A stretch of 26,804 nt of DNA, taken from the IMG/VR virus record IMGVR_UViG_3300030450_002722, positions 1 to 26,804 of that record. One strand, given 5' to 3'. The translations under genes were made by a program, and so were the position numbers. Numbering within the stretch: the first letter of the stretch is position 1; each line of letters opens with the position of its first letter. The notes under the pieces were generated by a model. The model did no database searches. It was not told the origin of the DNA and saw only the letters and a program-made list of their open reading frames with translations. The DNA is from a virus. Shown here piece by piece: positions 1 to 5,223 of the stretch.

Positions 1-2
1 GT

Positions 3-416
3 GTAAAAGATTGGGCGGTTAAATTTTTACACTATATATATTCTGGTGATGATGAACCGGCTAGAAGGACTGCATATCCATCACCAACGAGACACGGAAG
101 AGAAAAAGCTGGTAAATATGGTAATATTCTAAAACTATCTAAAAAGGGTGGTTTACTTGCTAGAATAGACAAGACACAAGACTCACAAAGAAAAGGATCT
201 AGATTTCAAGGAGTTCCAAAAGGCAGGGGTTCCAAGACTTACGGAGTCTGGGAAAGACAGGGTAAAAAAGGTAGAGAAGGATTAAAATTACTTGTAGCTT
301 ATACACCTTTTATAAAACATAAAAAATTTATTGACTTCTATAAAGTTGGCGTAAAAGTAATTCAAAATACTTTTCCCAGGGAAATACACAAAGAAATGAT
401 GCGAAGAATGAAGTGA
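3..416 (+). CDS. Partial tail/morphogenesis protein, minor tail protein Z-like (5' end missing)
   Basis: The frame is open from the left edge to a TGA at 414-416, giving the last 137 residues of a basic protein. The C-terminal part has a beta-rich stretch (GLKLLVAYTPFIKH), then an amphipathic helix ending FPREIHKEMMRRMK. This layout recalls the C-terminus of lambda-type minor tail protein Z / tail completion proteins, where a short beta segment precedes a helix ending in basic residues. The likeness is by eye only. The gene points rightward and converges on the leftward small-gene block with only two bases between the stop codons. If the genome is circular or circularly permuted, this would be the end of the tail module that starts at the right of the window. 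Confidence 0.5.
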   Translation, partial: VKDWAVKFLHYIYSGDDEPARRTAYPSPTRHGREKAGKYGNILKLSKKGGLLARIDKTQDSQRKGSRFQGVPKGRGSKTYGVWERQGKKGREGLKLLVAYTPFIKHKKFIDFYKVGVKVIQNTFPREIHKEMMRRMK

Positions 417-418
417 TA

Positions 419-610
419 CTATTCTTCATTCACCTCTAAATTAAATTCAGCAACTATGTCCTTAAAACCAATCGTTTTACCATTAAAATCAAATTCAACT
501 TCCCAAATTTCAAGTTTATCGCCATCATCTGTTATGCGTATTTCAAACTCTTTATCTTTATACATAAAATGTTGTGCTTCACTTGGTTTTATTTTAAATA
601 CATCACTCAT
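419..610 (-). CDS. Small acidic hypothetical protein (63 aa)
   Basis: Last gene of the leftward operon; function not recognised. It is a small acidic protein with alternating hydrophobic and charged stretches (FEIRITDDGDKLEIWEVEFD), suggesting a small beta sheet. Two ATG codons stand in tandem (613 and 610). The Shine-Dalgarno-like AAGGTGG directly abuts the first, so the second is better spaced. The start lies inside the last codons of the upstream gene, in a different frame, so translation is probably coupled. The C-terminus ends in EVNEE, like several neighbours, because of the repeated junction design. Confidence 0.65.
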   Translation of the reverse strand: MSDVFKIKPSEAQHFMYKDKEFEIRITDDGDKLEIWEVEFDFNGKTIGFKDIVAEFNLEVNEE

Positions 611-863
611 CATCCACCTTTCTTAAATTATTTTTATGATCTTTTTCTAATTTTTCTCTAACAAATTTTTCTCTAAGTTTTTTATGATCTAGTAAAGAAT
701 AATATAATTTATCCCAAGCATTAGTCATTTCGGGTGTAAAATATTCTTCTTCAAGAGATCTCATTTCAGCTAAAGACATACGAAATACTTTATGCTCATA
801 TTCTTCACCAAATTCCCATTCGCAAATTTCAGTTTCTGCAAATACTTCTTCTTTATTACTCAT
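603..863 (-). CDS. Small charged hypothetical protein (86 aa)
   Basis: Not recognised. It is rich in Glu and Lys: an acidic N-terminal half with aromatics (CEWEFGEEYEHKVFRM), then a helical, Lys-rich C-terminal half. No transmembrane segment or cysteine cluster. The RNA-sense leader reads GAGGAGGCCA followed by ATGATG; the second ATG is about 6 nt from GGAGG and is chosen here. The start overlaps the last codons of the zinc-ribbon gene upstream, and its own 3' end overlaps the next start, so it sits in a coupled chain. Confidence 0.68.
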   Translation of the reverse strand: MSNKEEVFAETEICEWEFGEEYEHKVFRMSLAEMRSLEEEYFTPEMTNAWDKLYYSLLDHKKLREKFVREKLEKDHKNNLRKVDDE

Positions 864-1137
864 CATTGGCCTCCTCTAGATCTTCAACGGGATAACCCAT
901 AAATTTTAATTGTCTTAAGACTCTTGTCTTACTGCTTTGTGTTAATTCTTCCCATAAATCTTCTATAATCCACATAACTACTTCTTCCAATCGTTCTTTA
1001 GTATTCATGTTTTCAAACATTTCTTTTTCTTGTATGCAATCAACACAAGTCGTAACTATTTGTGGCATATCACCAAATAGTGTATAGCCACAAGTATCAC
1101 ACTCTAGCGTAGGTTGATAATCTTTATTACTTTTCAT
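856..1137 (-). CDS. Small zinc-ribbon protein (93 aa)
   Basis: Contains a CxxC-x14-CxxC cluster (Cys13, 16, 31 and 34 from this start), a classic treble-clef/zinc-ribbon metal site, followed by an acidic helical tail ending in NDE. The frame extends upstream to a GTG at 1149. The ATG at 1137-1135 is preferred because GAGGG sits about 6 nt upstream, and it overlaps the end of the previous gene by 11 nt. A metal-binding role is well supported by the cysteines. Whether it binds nucleic acid or a host protein cannot be told. A second small zinc ribbon lies directly upstream. Confidence 0.72.
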   Translation of the reverse strand: MKSNKDYQPTLECDTCGYTLFGDMPQIVTTCVDCIQEKEMFENMNTKERLEEVVMWIIEDLWEELTQSSKTRVLRQLKFMGYPVEDLEEANDE

Positions 1138-1300
1138 TTTTTCCCTCACAAGTTAAACAAATAGTTCCCTCATCAGTATAATTAACATAATAGTTTCTAA
1201 CATCTACTGTTCTTTCAGAAAACTCTTTACCACACTCAATACAGGTCCACCCATTTGGATAAGATTGCACTGCTTGTTCTTTGTATAATGTTTTATTCAT
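1127..1300 (-). CDS. Tiny zinc-ribbon protein (57 aa)
   Basis: A short reading frame in the otherwise empty space between its two neighbours. It encodes 57 residues with two CxxC pairs (Cys20/23 and Cys48/51). The segment WTCIECGKEFSER is a typical zinc knuckle and the second pair is CLTC. The start is a double ATG (1303 and 1300) embedded in the NDE codons of the upstream gene; the stop overlaps the start of the next zinc-ribbon gene. The cysteine pattern and the perfect fit into the overlap chain argue that it is real. Function unknown; probably a metal-stabilised adaptor or nucleic-acid binder. Confidence 0.7.
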   Translation of the reverse strand: MNKTLYKEQAVQSYPNGWTCIECGKEFSERTVDVRNYYVNYTDEGTICLTCEGKNEK

Positions 1301-1451
1301 CATTTAACTTTTCTAAAAAAAACTCCATACGGTTAAAATTAACTTTACCTGTTTCTAATTTATGTTCTAATTCTTGAGTTGCTACACTTGGATTATCAGA
1401 ATCAAGCTGAATAGCTATTTTTACAATATAGTTTTCATTCCATATATTCAT
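1293..1451 (-). CDS. Tiny hypothetical protein (52 aa)
   Basis: Short frame filling the space between neighbours. It has a beta-like N-terminus (YIVKIAIQLDSDNPSVATQ) and a helical end (FNRMEFFLEKLNDE). GAGGTGA followed by ATGATG gives a good ribosome-binding site for the second ATG. The start overlaps the last codons of the 92-codon gene upstream and the TAA overlaps the next start. Not recognised. The N-terminal pattern resembles small single-sheet phage proteins, but no family can be named. Confidence 0.65.
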   Translation of the reverse strand: MNIWNENYIVKIAIQLDSDNPSVATQELEHKLETGKVNFNRMEFFLEKLNDE

Positions 1452-1710
1452 CATTCACCTCTTTAAACTCAACAAGTTTATCTGTATCAATTAATTGATC
1501 TGTGCAATCTCCAAACTGACTGCACCAAACTCTAAAATCTTGACCGAACTTTTTTTTCATATGAGCAATATCACCTTTAGAGAAGTGTTCAAATAATTGA
1601 ACTTCTCTCCAAATATTATCACCTGTTCCTTTGAAGTCGTTGTAAATTAATTGATCGTTCTCAATTTTATAACCGCAACAATCGTTGCTAACAATTACTT
1701 TAACTTTCAT
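1435..1710 (-). CDS. Small hypothetical protein (91 aa)
   Basis: Not recognised. Begins with a beta strand (MKVKVIVSNDCCGYKIEN) carrying adjacent cysteines; a third cysteine pair lies in VWCSQFGDC. It is acidic overall and soluble. GAGAGAGAGGTAA precedes tandem ATGs; the second ATG is best spaced and is used. It overlaps the 57-codon gene upstream. The downstream 52-codon gene starts inside its last codons (NDEYME). Confidence 0.68.
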   Translation of the reverse strand: MKVKVIVSNDCCGYKIENDQLIYNDFKGTGDNIWREVQLFEHFSKGDIAHMKKKFGQDFRVWCSQFGDCTDQLIDTDKLVEFKEVNDEYME

Positions 1711-1873
1711 CATTTACCTCTCTCTCAAAAATTTGAGATCTATAACCTTTGTTAATATCTTTTTTAACTCTAAGTTCTGCATTTAATCTATTACGGTATT
1801 GGGCCACTTTAGTAAAGTTCTTTAATATCGGCTCTTTGTCCTGTAATAGTGTTCTCACTTCATATATTTTCAT
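1700..1873 (-). CDS. Tiny basic helical protein (57 aa)
   Basis: Short frame exactly filling the space between two longer genes. It starts at an ATG that overlaps the upstream stop (ATGA) and ends at a TAA that overlaps the downstream tandem ATG. The product is mainly helical and Lys/Arg-rich (VAQYRNRLNAELRVKK), and ends in EVNDES. Function unknown; the charge and predicted helix would suit a small nucleic-acid or protein binder, but nothing more can be said. Confidence 0.62.
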   Translation of the reverse strand: MKIYEVRTLLQDKEPILKNFTKVAQYRNRLNAELRVKKDINKGYRSQIFEREVNDES

Positions 1874-2130
1874 AAATCACCACCACATATTTTTTGTGCT
1901 TCTTTAACATACTCAGTCCATTTAAGATCGTTGTATGCAAAAGTCCTTAACCTATCTAAAACTTCTCTTTGTGAGAAGTCTCTATTGATAGCATCATCAC
2001 CAAATGCTATTTCATAAACTGCTTCAATAAAATTTAATAAATCTTCTAATTTATATATTAAATCATCATCATAATCAGATTCATCAGCTAGTCTTTGTGA
2101 TAGTTCAATCATTATTTGTTTTAATTTCAT
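1870..2130 (-). CDS. Small acidic helical hypothetical protein (86 aa)
   Basis: All-helical, acidic protein (LADESDYDDDLIYKLEDLL) with no recognised domain. The frame is open upstream to an ATG at 2172, but that would run deep into the previous gene. The ATG at 2130 has the operon's standard leader (AAGAGGACTAATT) and is chosen. The last codons overlap the ATG of the next gene as ATGA, so translation is likely coupled. Confidence 0.68.
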   Translation of the reverse strand: MKLKQIMIELSQRLADESDYDDDLIYKLEDLLNFIEAVYEIAFGDDAINRDFSQREVLDRLRTFAYNDLKWTEYVKEAQKICGGDL

Positions 2131-2141
2131 AATTAGTCCTC

Positions 2142-2330
2142 TTAATAATCTGTTGAATCTATAATTGAGCATACTGAAGCCGAATATATATTGTCCATAT
2201 CGAGTAATTTTTTGTATGCTTTATTTACATTATTTTTTGTAGCGTAATACTGATAATGGTCTGTTAATTTTTTATTACCCCAATCTTTATCTTTTTTACA
2301 CCAAACTAATAAATATCCTCTATTTGCCAT
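2142..2330 (-). CDS. Small basic hypothetical protein (62 aa)
   Basis: Not recognised. Has a beta-strand N-terminus (GYLLVWCKKDKDW) and a Lys/Tyr-rich middle. The repeated leader GAGGACTAATT directly precedes the ATG, and the upstream gene's stop codon lies inside that leader. The next gene begins 11 nt after its TAA. Confidence 0.66.
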   Translation of the reverse strand: MANRGYLLVWCKKDKDWGNKKLTDHYQYYATKNNVNKAYKKLLDMDNIYSASVCSIIDSTDY

Positions 2331-2332
2331 AA

Positions 2333-2581
2333 TTAGTCCTCTTTGCTATTAACAATATCGTGAATTAAATCCTTTAAATATTGTCTTATTTCATTAGTCC
2401 TTTGATAATATTTATCGTTTTCTATCCAGTCCTCAACATTTGCATACTTATCTATAAGTTCTTCAAGATCATCAGTTAATAAAATAAATGCTTCTGAAGT
2501 AAGAGTTAGTTCTTTATCGGTAAAAGTAATGTTTCCTTCGTTATCTTCTTCTGTATAGTAATCTACATATTTACTTGCCAT
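2333..2581 (-). CDS. Small acidic hypothetical protein (82 aa)
   Basis: Acidic, largely helical protein. A short beta hairpin-like start (YYTEEDNEGNITFTDKEL) is followed by helices with Glu/Asp/Lys. No motif recognised. Its last codons, GAG GAC TAA, are at the same time the ribosome-binding segment of the next gene. Its own start carries the same leader. Confidence 0.66.
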   Translation of the reverse strand: MASKYVDYYTEEDNEGNITFTDKELTLTSEAFILLTDDLEELIDKYANVEDWIENDKYYQRTNEIRQYLKDLIHDIVNSKED

Positions 2582-2583
2582 AA

Positions 2584-2781
2584 TTAGTCCTCAAAATCCT
2601 CAATACCTTTTACGATATTGCTACAACCTTTTCTTTCGCAAGGTTGACTAAAAGATATTTCATTACAACCATTCCACCCTTTATAATTATCATTATCCAG
2701 AACATGACATAAATCAGAACAATAGATTTTTCTATTAATTACATCACCTTTTTTATCTTCTATTTCATATATGTGTGCCAT
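2584..2781 (-). CDS. Small cysteine-containing protein (65 aa)
   Basis: Contains five cysteines (YCSDLCHVL, GCNEI, PCERKGC) plus a histidine, which suggests a compact zinc-binding fold, though the spacing is not a canonical CxxC/CxxC ribbon. Ends ED, encoded by GAG GAC TAA, which double as the next gene's Shine-Dalgarno region. Function unknown. Confidence 0.65.
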   Translation of the reverse strand: MAHIYEIEDKKGDVINRKIYCSDLCHVLDNDNYKGWNGCNEISFSQPCERKGCSNIVKGIEDFED

Positions 2782-2783
2782 AA

Positions 2784-3098
2784 TTAAAACCCCCTCAAAA
2801 CTAATTGCTTTGGTTCTTTTAATAATCCGCTTACCATTTCAACACGCGGTAGATGTCTTATTGGTGAGTAATCCCCATCATCAACATAAATAAAACTAAA
2901 GTTTATATTTTGATCTTTTAAGTTGTTTAAATATAGTGTTGCATCAACATCTTCTTCTAAATAATAGTTTTTATTATCATGATAAGAATAAGATGAAATA
3001 TGACGCATAGTTAAATTGGTCTGGTTAAATGTATCCTTTGATACTTTAAGCCAAGTGTGTCCGCCATCTTGGTGAAAATATAAAATTAAATCTTGCAT
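2784..3098 (-). CDS. Small hypothetical protein, first gene of leftward operon (104 aa)
   Basis: First gene after the divergent promoter region. Soluble alpha/beta protein with aromatic and acidic stretches (YYLEEDVDATLYLNN; FIYVDDGDYSP); no domain recognised. AGAGGTAATATTAAAA precedes the ATG. Its end (TTGAGGGGGTTTTAA, then TT and the next ATG) follows the same compact stop-TT-ATG spacing as its neighbours. Its place directly behind the promoter suggests early, strong expression (inference). Confidence 0.67.
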   Translation of the reverse strand: MQDLILYFHQDGGHTWLKVSKDTFNQTNLTMRHISSYSYHDNKNYYLEEDVDATLYLNNLKDQNINFSFIYVDDGDYSPIRHLPRVEMVSGLLKEPKQLVLRGF

Positions 3099-3129
3099 TT
3101 TTAATATTACCTCTAATAGTTAAAAATCT

Positions 3130-3159
3130 AATATAACATACCGTCTTACATTTTGTATA
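3130..3159 (-). promoter_or_regulatory. Candidate promoter of the leftward small-gene operon
   Basis: On the - strand, TATACA (3159-3154) and TATATT (3135-3130) are separated by 18 nt and lie about 32 nt upstream of the first leftward ATG. They match the sigma70 consensus at 4/6 and 5/6. The region is AT-rich, so chance matches are possible. The -35 box overlaps that of a + strand promoter. Confidence 0.4.
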
Positions 3160-3181
3160 GCATTATTTTAAAAAGTATGAT
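3153..3181 (+). promoter_or_regulatory. Candidate promoter for the 3220 gene
   Basis: TTGTAT (3153-3158), 17 nt, TATGAT (3176-3181): half of the -35 and 5/6 of the -10 match, with ideal spacing, 38 nt upstream of the start codon. The -35 element shares five bases with that of the leftward promoter, so the two may compete for polymerase. Confidence 0.4.
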
Positions 3182-3219
3182 TTAATAGACATAATTAATT
3201 TTTATGAGGTAATAAAAAA

Positions 3220-3708
3220 ATGGAAATATTAAAAGATAGATACAACTTAAAATTTAAGTGGACAGTATCAAAAGCAGTTAATACTTACGGCTATAATATT
3301 TGTTCGTTATTTGTTAACGGTCAAAAGGTTAGTAGTTGTAATGGTGGTAATTATGATATGCAAGGCACTTGTTTGGGTGATTGGATAGAAAGAGAGTTTG
3401 AAAATGAACTTTTACAATTAAAAGACAAATTTTATGGGTTAACTTTTCATAATCCAAATTGGCAACCACCAGAAGAAATAATTAAAAAAGAGGAAGAGGG
3501 TAAAAGTTTTGGGTTAGAGAGATATCAAGACTTTTATAAACAATCTAGTGATCTGCCAACAGAAAAACATACAATACCTGTTATTGATGGTGCTTGTGGT
3601 GTTAATAGCGTTGAAAAGATACTAAAAGCGGTTGGTTATCAAAATTCTTGTATTGATTATGACAAGGGCATTTATCTGGTTGAGAGGACTATAGAAAGTC
3701 TTAACTAA
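3220..3708 (+). CDS. Hypothetical protein, monocistronic (162 aa)
   Basis: Conserved-looking soluble protein with no recognised enzymatic motif. The N-terminal half is beta-rich (GYNICSLFVNGQKVSSCNGG) with glycine turns, then comes a WIEREFENEL helix and the segment FYGLTFHNPNW. The C-terminal third contains GACGVNSVEKILKAVGYQ. GAGG lies 10 nt upstream of the ATG. It has its own likely promoter and a strong terminator, so it is expressed alone between the leftward and rightward blocks, a common place for regulatory or host-takeover genes. The function is unknown. Confidence 0.75.
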   Translation: MEILKDRYNLKFKWTVSKAVNTYGYNICSLFVNGQKVSSCNGGNYDMQGTCLGDWIEREFENELLQLKDKFYGLTFHNPNWQPPEEIIKKEEEGKSFGLERYQDFYKQSSDLPTEKHTIPVIDGACGVNSVEKILKAVGYQNSCIDYDKGIYLVERTIESLN

Positions 3709-3729
3709 GCGTTTAATGTGGGCGATTAG

Positions 3730-3754
3730 AGGGCGTTACATACGCCCTTTTTTT
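3730..3754 (+). terminator. Intrinsic terminator after the 3220 gene
   Basis: A perfect 7-bp stem AGGGCGT/ACGCCCT (3730-3736, 3742-3748) with loop TACAT is followed by seven T's (3748-3754). Textbook rho-independent terminator 21 nt after the stop codon. Confidence 0.9.
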
Positions 3755-3779
3755 ATGGTTGAGGTAATACAAGCTGAAT

Positions 3780-3887
3780 ATGAAAAAAATAACTATTGAT
3801 AATATATGCTTCTATTTGCGGGAGTTTATAGCATACGGTCTCTCTTCCGCTTCCGATCCTCAAAAAAAAGCAGTAACAAAAACATAA
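3780..3887 (+). CDS. Possible 35-residue ORF
   Basis: ATG at 3780 opens 35 codons (MKKITIDNICFYLREF...) and ends TAA. GAGG is 15 nt upstream, which is far for a Shine-Dalgarno sequence, and there is no obvious promoter after the terminator just upstream. It may be a leader peptide or chance. The rest of 3755-3890 shows nothing else. Confidence 0.25.
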   Translation: MKKITIDNICFYLREFIAYGLSSASDPQKKAVTKT

Positions 3888-3892
3888 AACAA

Positions 3893-3924
3893 TTTATACA
3901 TATAGTATAAAAAGCGTGTATAAT
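3893..3924 (+). promoter_or_regulatory. Candidate promoter with palindromic operator
   Basis: TATACA (3895-3900), 18 nt, TATAAT (3919-3924): a 4/6 -35 with a perfect -10. A perfect inverted repeat, TTTATAC-ATATA-GTATAAA (3893-3911), overlaps the -35 and the spacer, where a dimeric repressor could block polymerase. The start codon at 3960 lies 35 nt downstream with AGAGG in between. Confidence 0.5.
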
Positions 3925-3959
3925 GGGTTCTTTACACATTAAAAGAGGTAATTTTAATT

Positions 3960-4274
3960 ATGAATAAAGAAGGAGTTAAAAAAATTAAGTTAAACATTAT
4001 TAACATGATGCTTAATAGAAATAACGCAGATAAAATTAAAAGTGATGATCTAGAACTTTTTTATAATGCTATAGAACAACACAAACTCAACCGAGCAGAA
4101 GTTGAATTGATGATAAGGGAGTTTGGATTAGAAGTTGTTAGATCTGCTTTAAGATATCAATCGTACAGATTAATAGATACATCTTTATATACAATCTGCG
4201 AAGATATGGAACAAGATCAAAGGCTTGCAAGGTTGAATAAATGTCCGAACTTTGAAATAGGTAATTTTAATTAG
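3960..4274 (+). CDS. Hypothetical helical protein, monocistronic (104 aa)
   Basis: Almost entirely predicted helical and charged (LFYNAIEQHKLNRAEVELMIREFGLEVV); one central segment (RAEVELMIREFGLEVVRSAL) could form a helix-turn-helix-like pair, but no family is recognised. AGAGGTAATTTTAATT precedes the ATG. It stands alone between a promoter with an operator-like palindrome and a terminator, directly upstream of the late operon. A regulatory role is plausible from position only. Confidence 0.7.
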   Translation: MNKEGVKKIKLNIINMMLNRNNADKIKSDDLELFYNAIEQHKLNRAEVELMIREFGLEVVRSALRYQSYRLIDTSLYTICEDMEQDQRLARLNKCPNFEIGNFN

Positions 4275-4294
4275 TTAACCACCAGGGCCAAAGA

Positions 4295-4319
4295 AGGGGA
4301 GCAATAGCTCCCTTTTTTT
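4295..4319 (+). terminator. Intrinsic terminator after the 3960 gene
   Basis: Stem GGGAGC/GCTCCC (4297-4302, 4307-4312) with an AATA tetraloop, followed by seven T's and preceded by A's. It isolates the 3960 gene from the late operon. The stem is the same as that of the terminator after the capsid gene; only the loop differs. Confidence 0.9.
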
Positions 4320-4540
4320 ATTTGTGCTGCGATCACATATATTCATAAAACTTATAAAGCGGGGACACAAACAGATCCACATTATAAGCTACAGTTATAA
4401 TCTAGGTTCCCTAAAGGGTCCATTTTATAGACACAAATAGCTATTTTTTGACCCCCCACCACCCTAATTTTGGGCAGTATATATATACACATACTTGCAC
4501 AAGGTTTCTCACATACAATTACCAATTTTTACACAATCCT
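4320..4540. other. AT-rich intergenic region without a gene
   Basis: No credible reading frame. Three TTATAA elements occur (4352-4357, 4382-4387, 4395-4400); the first two form the inverted pair CTTATAA/TTATAAG, and a perfect TATAAT lies at 4396-4401 but without a usable -35. A C-rich run (4452-4466) and an alternating TA tract (4479-4487) follow. It may hold late-gene control sites, but none can be assigned. Confidence 0.5.
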
Positions 4541-4569
4541 TCCACACTAAGGTTTTTTAGTGCTACAAT
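4541..4569 (+). promoter_or_regulatory. Candidate late promoter (extended -10)
   Basis: TCCACA (4541-4546), 17 nt, TGC-TACAAT (4561-4569): a TGn extended -10 plus a 4/6 -35 with ideal spacing. A small inverted repeat, CACTAA/TTAGTG (4545-4550, 4557-4562), sits in the spacer. Transcription would start near 4576, just before the leader hairpin. No other good promoter is seen before the structural genes. Confidence 0.45.
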
Positions 4570-4584
4570 TATTCAAAGTTAAAC

Positions 4585-4641
4585 GGGTGTGGCTTTCACC
4601 TCCAAAATATTACCTCGAAAGCTACGCCCAATTTAGAGGTG
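4585..4641 (+). promoter_or_regulatory. Leader hairpin displaying anti-Shine-Dalgarno loop
   Basis: GGGTGTGGCTTTC (4585-4597) can pair over 13 bp, with two G-U pairs, with GAAAGCTACGCCC (4617-4629). The 19-nt loop contains ACCTC twice (4598-4602 and 4612-4616). Both are complementary to GAGGT (4636-4640) of the ribosome-binding site that lies just downstream of the stem. TCACCTCC (4596-4603) equals the 3' tail of bacterial 16S rRNA. Loop pairing with the SD would form a pseudoknot that hides the start of the first late gene. The structure is inferred, not folded by program. Confidence 0.5.
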
Positions 4642-4644
4642 TTT

Positions 4645-5223
4645 ATGGAAGAAGATATGATGATGCCTAACGTAGCTCCCGCTCCTATGATGGAAGGGAC
4701 TCCTATGGGGGGTAATTTATCTGAGCAAATGGCACCTGCACAAGTAGAGCTAGACCCAGCTGAAATGCAAGAGGCACAAGGAGCCCTCATGCAGATCATT
4801 CAAATAATTCAGATGTTAATTAATCAAGGTATGTCTGAAGAAGAGATCCAACAATTCCTAGCACAATACGGTATAACCGAAGAGGAGCTAGACCAAGCTG
4901 CTGCAATCTTAGGTGTCGATATAGATGCACTAATCGCAGGTGAGCAACGTATGCCTATGGCTGAAGGCGGTATGCCAGACCCCCTAGCCCCTGCACCCGT
5001 ACCCAGAACACCAGATATGATGATATTCTCAATCAACTCGGATATTAACAACCTGATGCAAGAATATAATATGGCGGTACGTAACAACGAATTTGAACGT
5101 GCTCAAGCTATAGCAGATCAAATAGACGGTCTCCAACAACAAATCATTAATCTACAAGAAAGCAAAGTACCACCTATGGCAGGTCTCAATATGCGTTTTG
5201 GTGGTAGCGCAACGGGAAAGTAG
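4645..5223 (+). CDS. Probable virion protein, zero-frame product of a frameshift pair (192 aa)
   Basis: First gene of the late operon. The protein is acidic, Met/Pro/Gln-rich and low-complexity at the N-terminus (MEEDMMMPNVAPAP). It has helical segments with an EEEIQQFLAQYGITEEELD-type repeat (around residues 68-95), a Pro-rich linker (DPLAPAPVPRTP), a coiled coil (about 130-170) and a Gly-rich end (MRFGGSATGK). The start is the ATG at 4645 with GAGGTG just upstream; the GTG at 4639 lies inside that ribosome-binding site and is unlikely. The gene ends at TAG 5221-5223 immediately after GGGAAAG, so this may be the short form of a longer fusion. Such MAEGGMP-type proteins lie beside the terminase in marine phages; the exact role is unknown. 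Confidence 0.75.
   Translation: MEEDMMMPNVAPAPMMEGTPMGGNLSEQMAPAQVELDPAEMQEAQGALMQIIQIIQMLINQGMSEEEIQQFLAQYGITEEELDQAAAILGVDIDALIAGEQRMPMAEGGMPDPLAPAPVPRTPDMMIFSINSDINNLMQEYNMAVRNNEFERAQAIADQIDGLQQQIINLQESKVPPMAGLNMRFGGSATGK
5214..5220 (+). promoter_or_regulatory. Programmed -1 ribosomal frameshift site GGGAAAG
   Basis: The zero-frame codons are ACG GGA AAG TAG, so the heptamer fits the X XXY YYZ rule (G GGA AAG) and abuts the stop codon. GGGAAAG is the same heptamer used by phage lambda for G/GT frameshifting. The -1 frame is open from 5208 to 7418 with no ATG in its first 200 nt. A weak SD-like GGTGG lies 9 nt upstream. No strong downstream stem was found by eye. Confidence 0.7.

Noticed and set aside
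3800-3890. Possible tRNA or attachment site (TTCCGATCCT-like stretch)
   Set aside because: No cloverleaf arms or CCA-type end could be drawn, and no integrase is in the window.
4396-4401. Perfect TATAAT in the intergenic region as the late promoter
   Set aside because: No reasonable -35 at 15-19 nt and far from the late start; the extended -10 at 4561-4569 fits better.
4596-5087. Minus-strand frames in the leader and first late gene
   Set aside because: Cys/Ser/Ile-rich shadows of the plus-strand Gln/Glu/Met-rich coding sequence; no signals support them.
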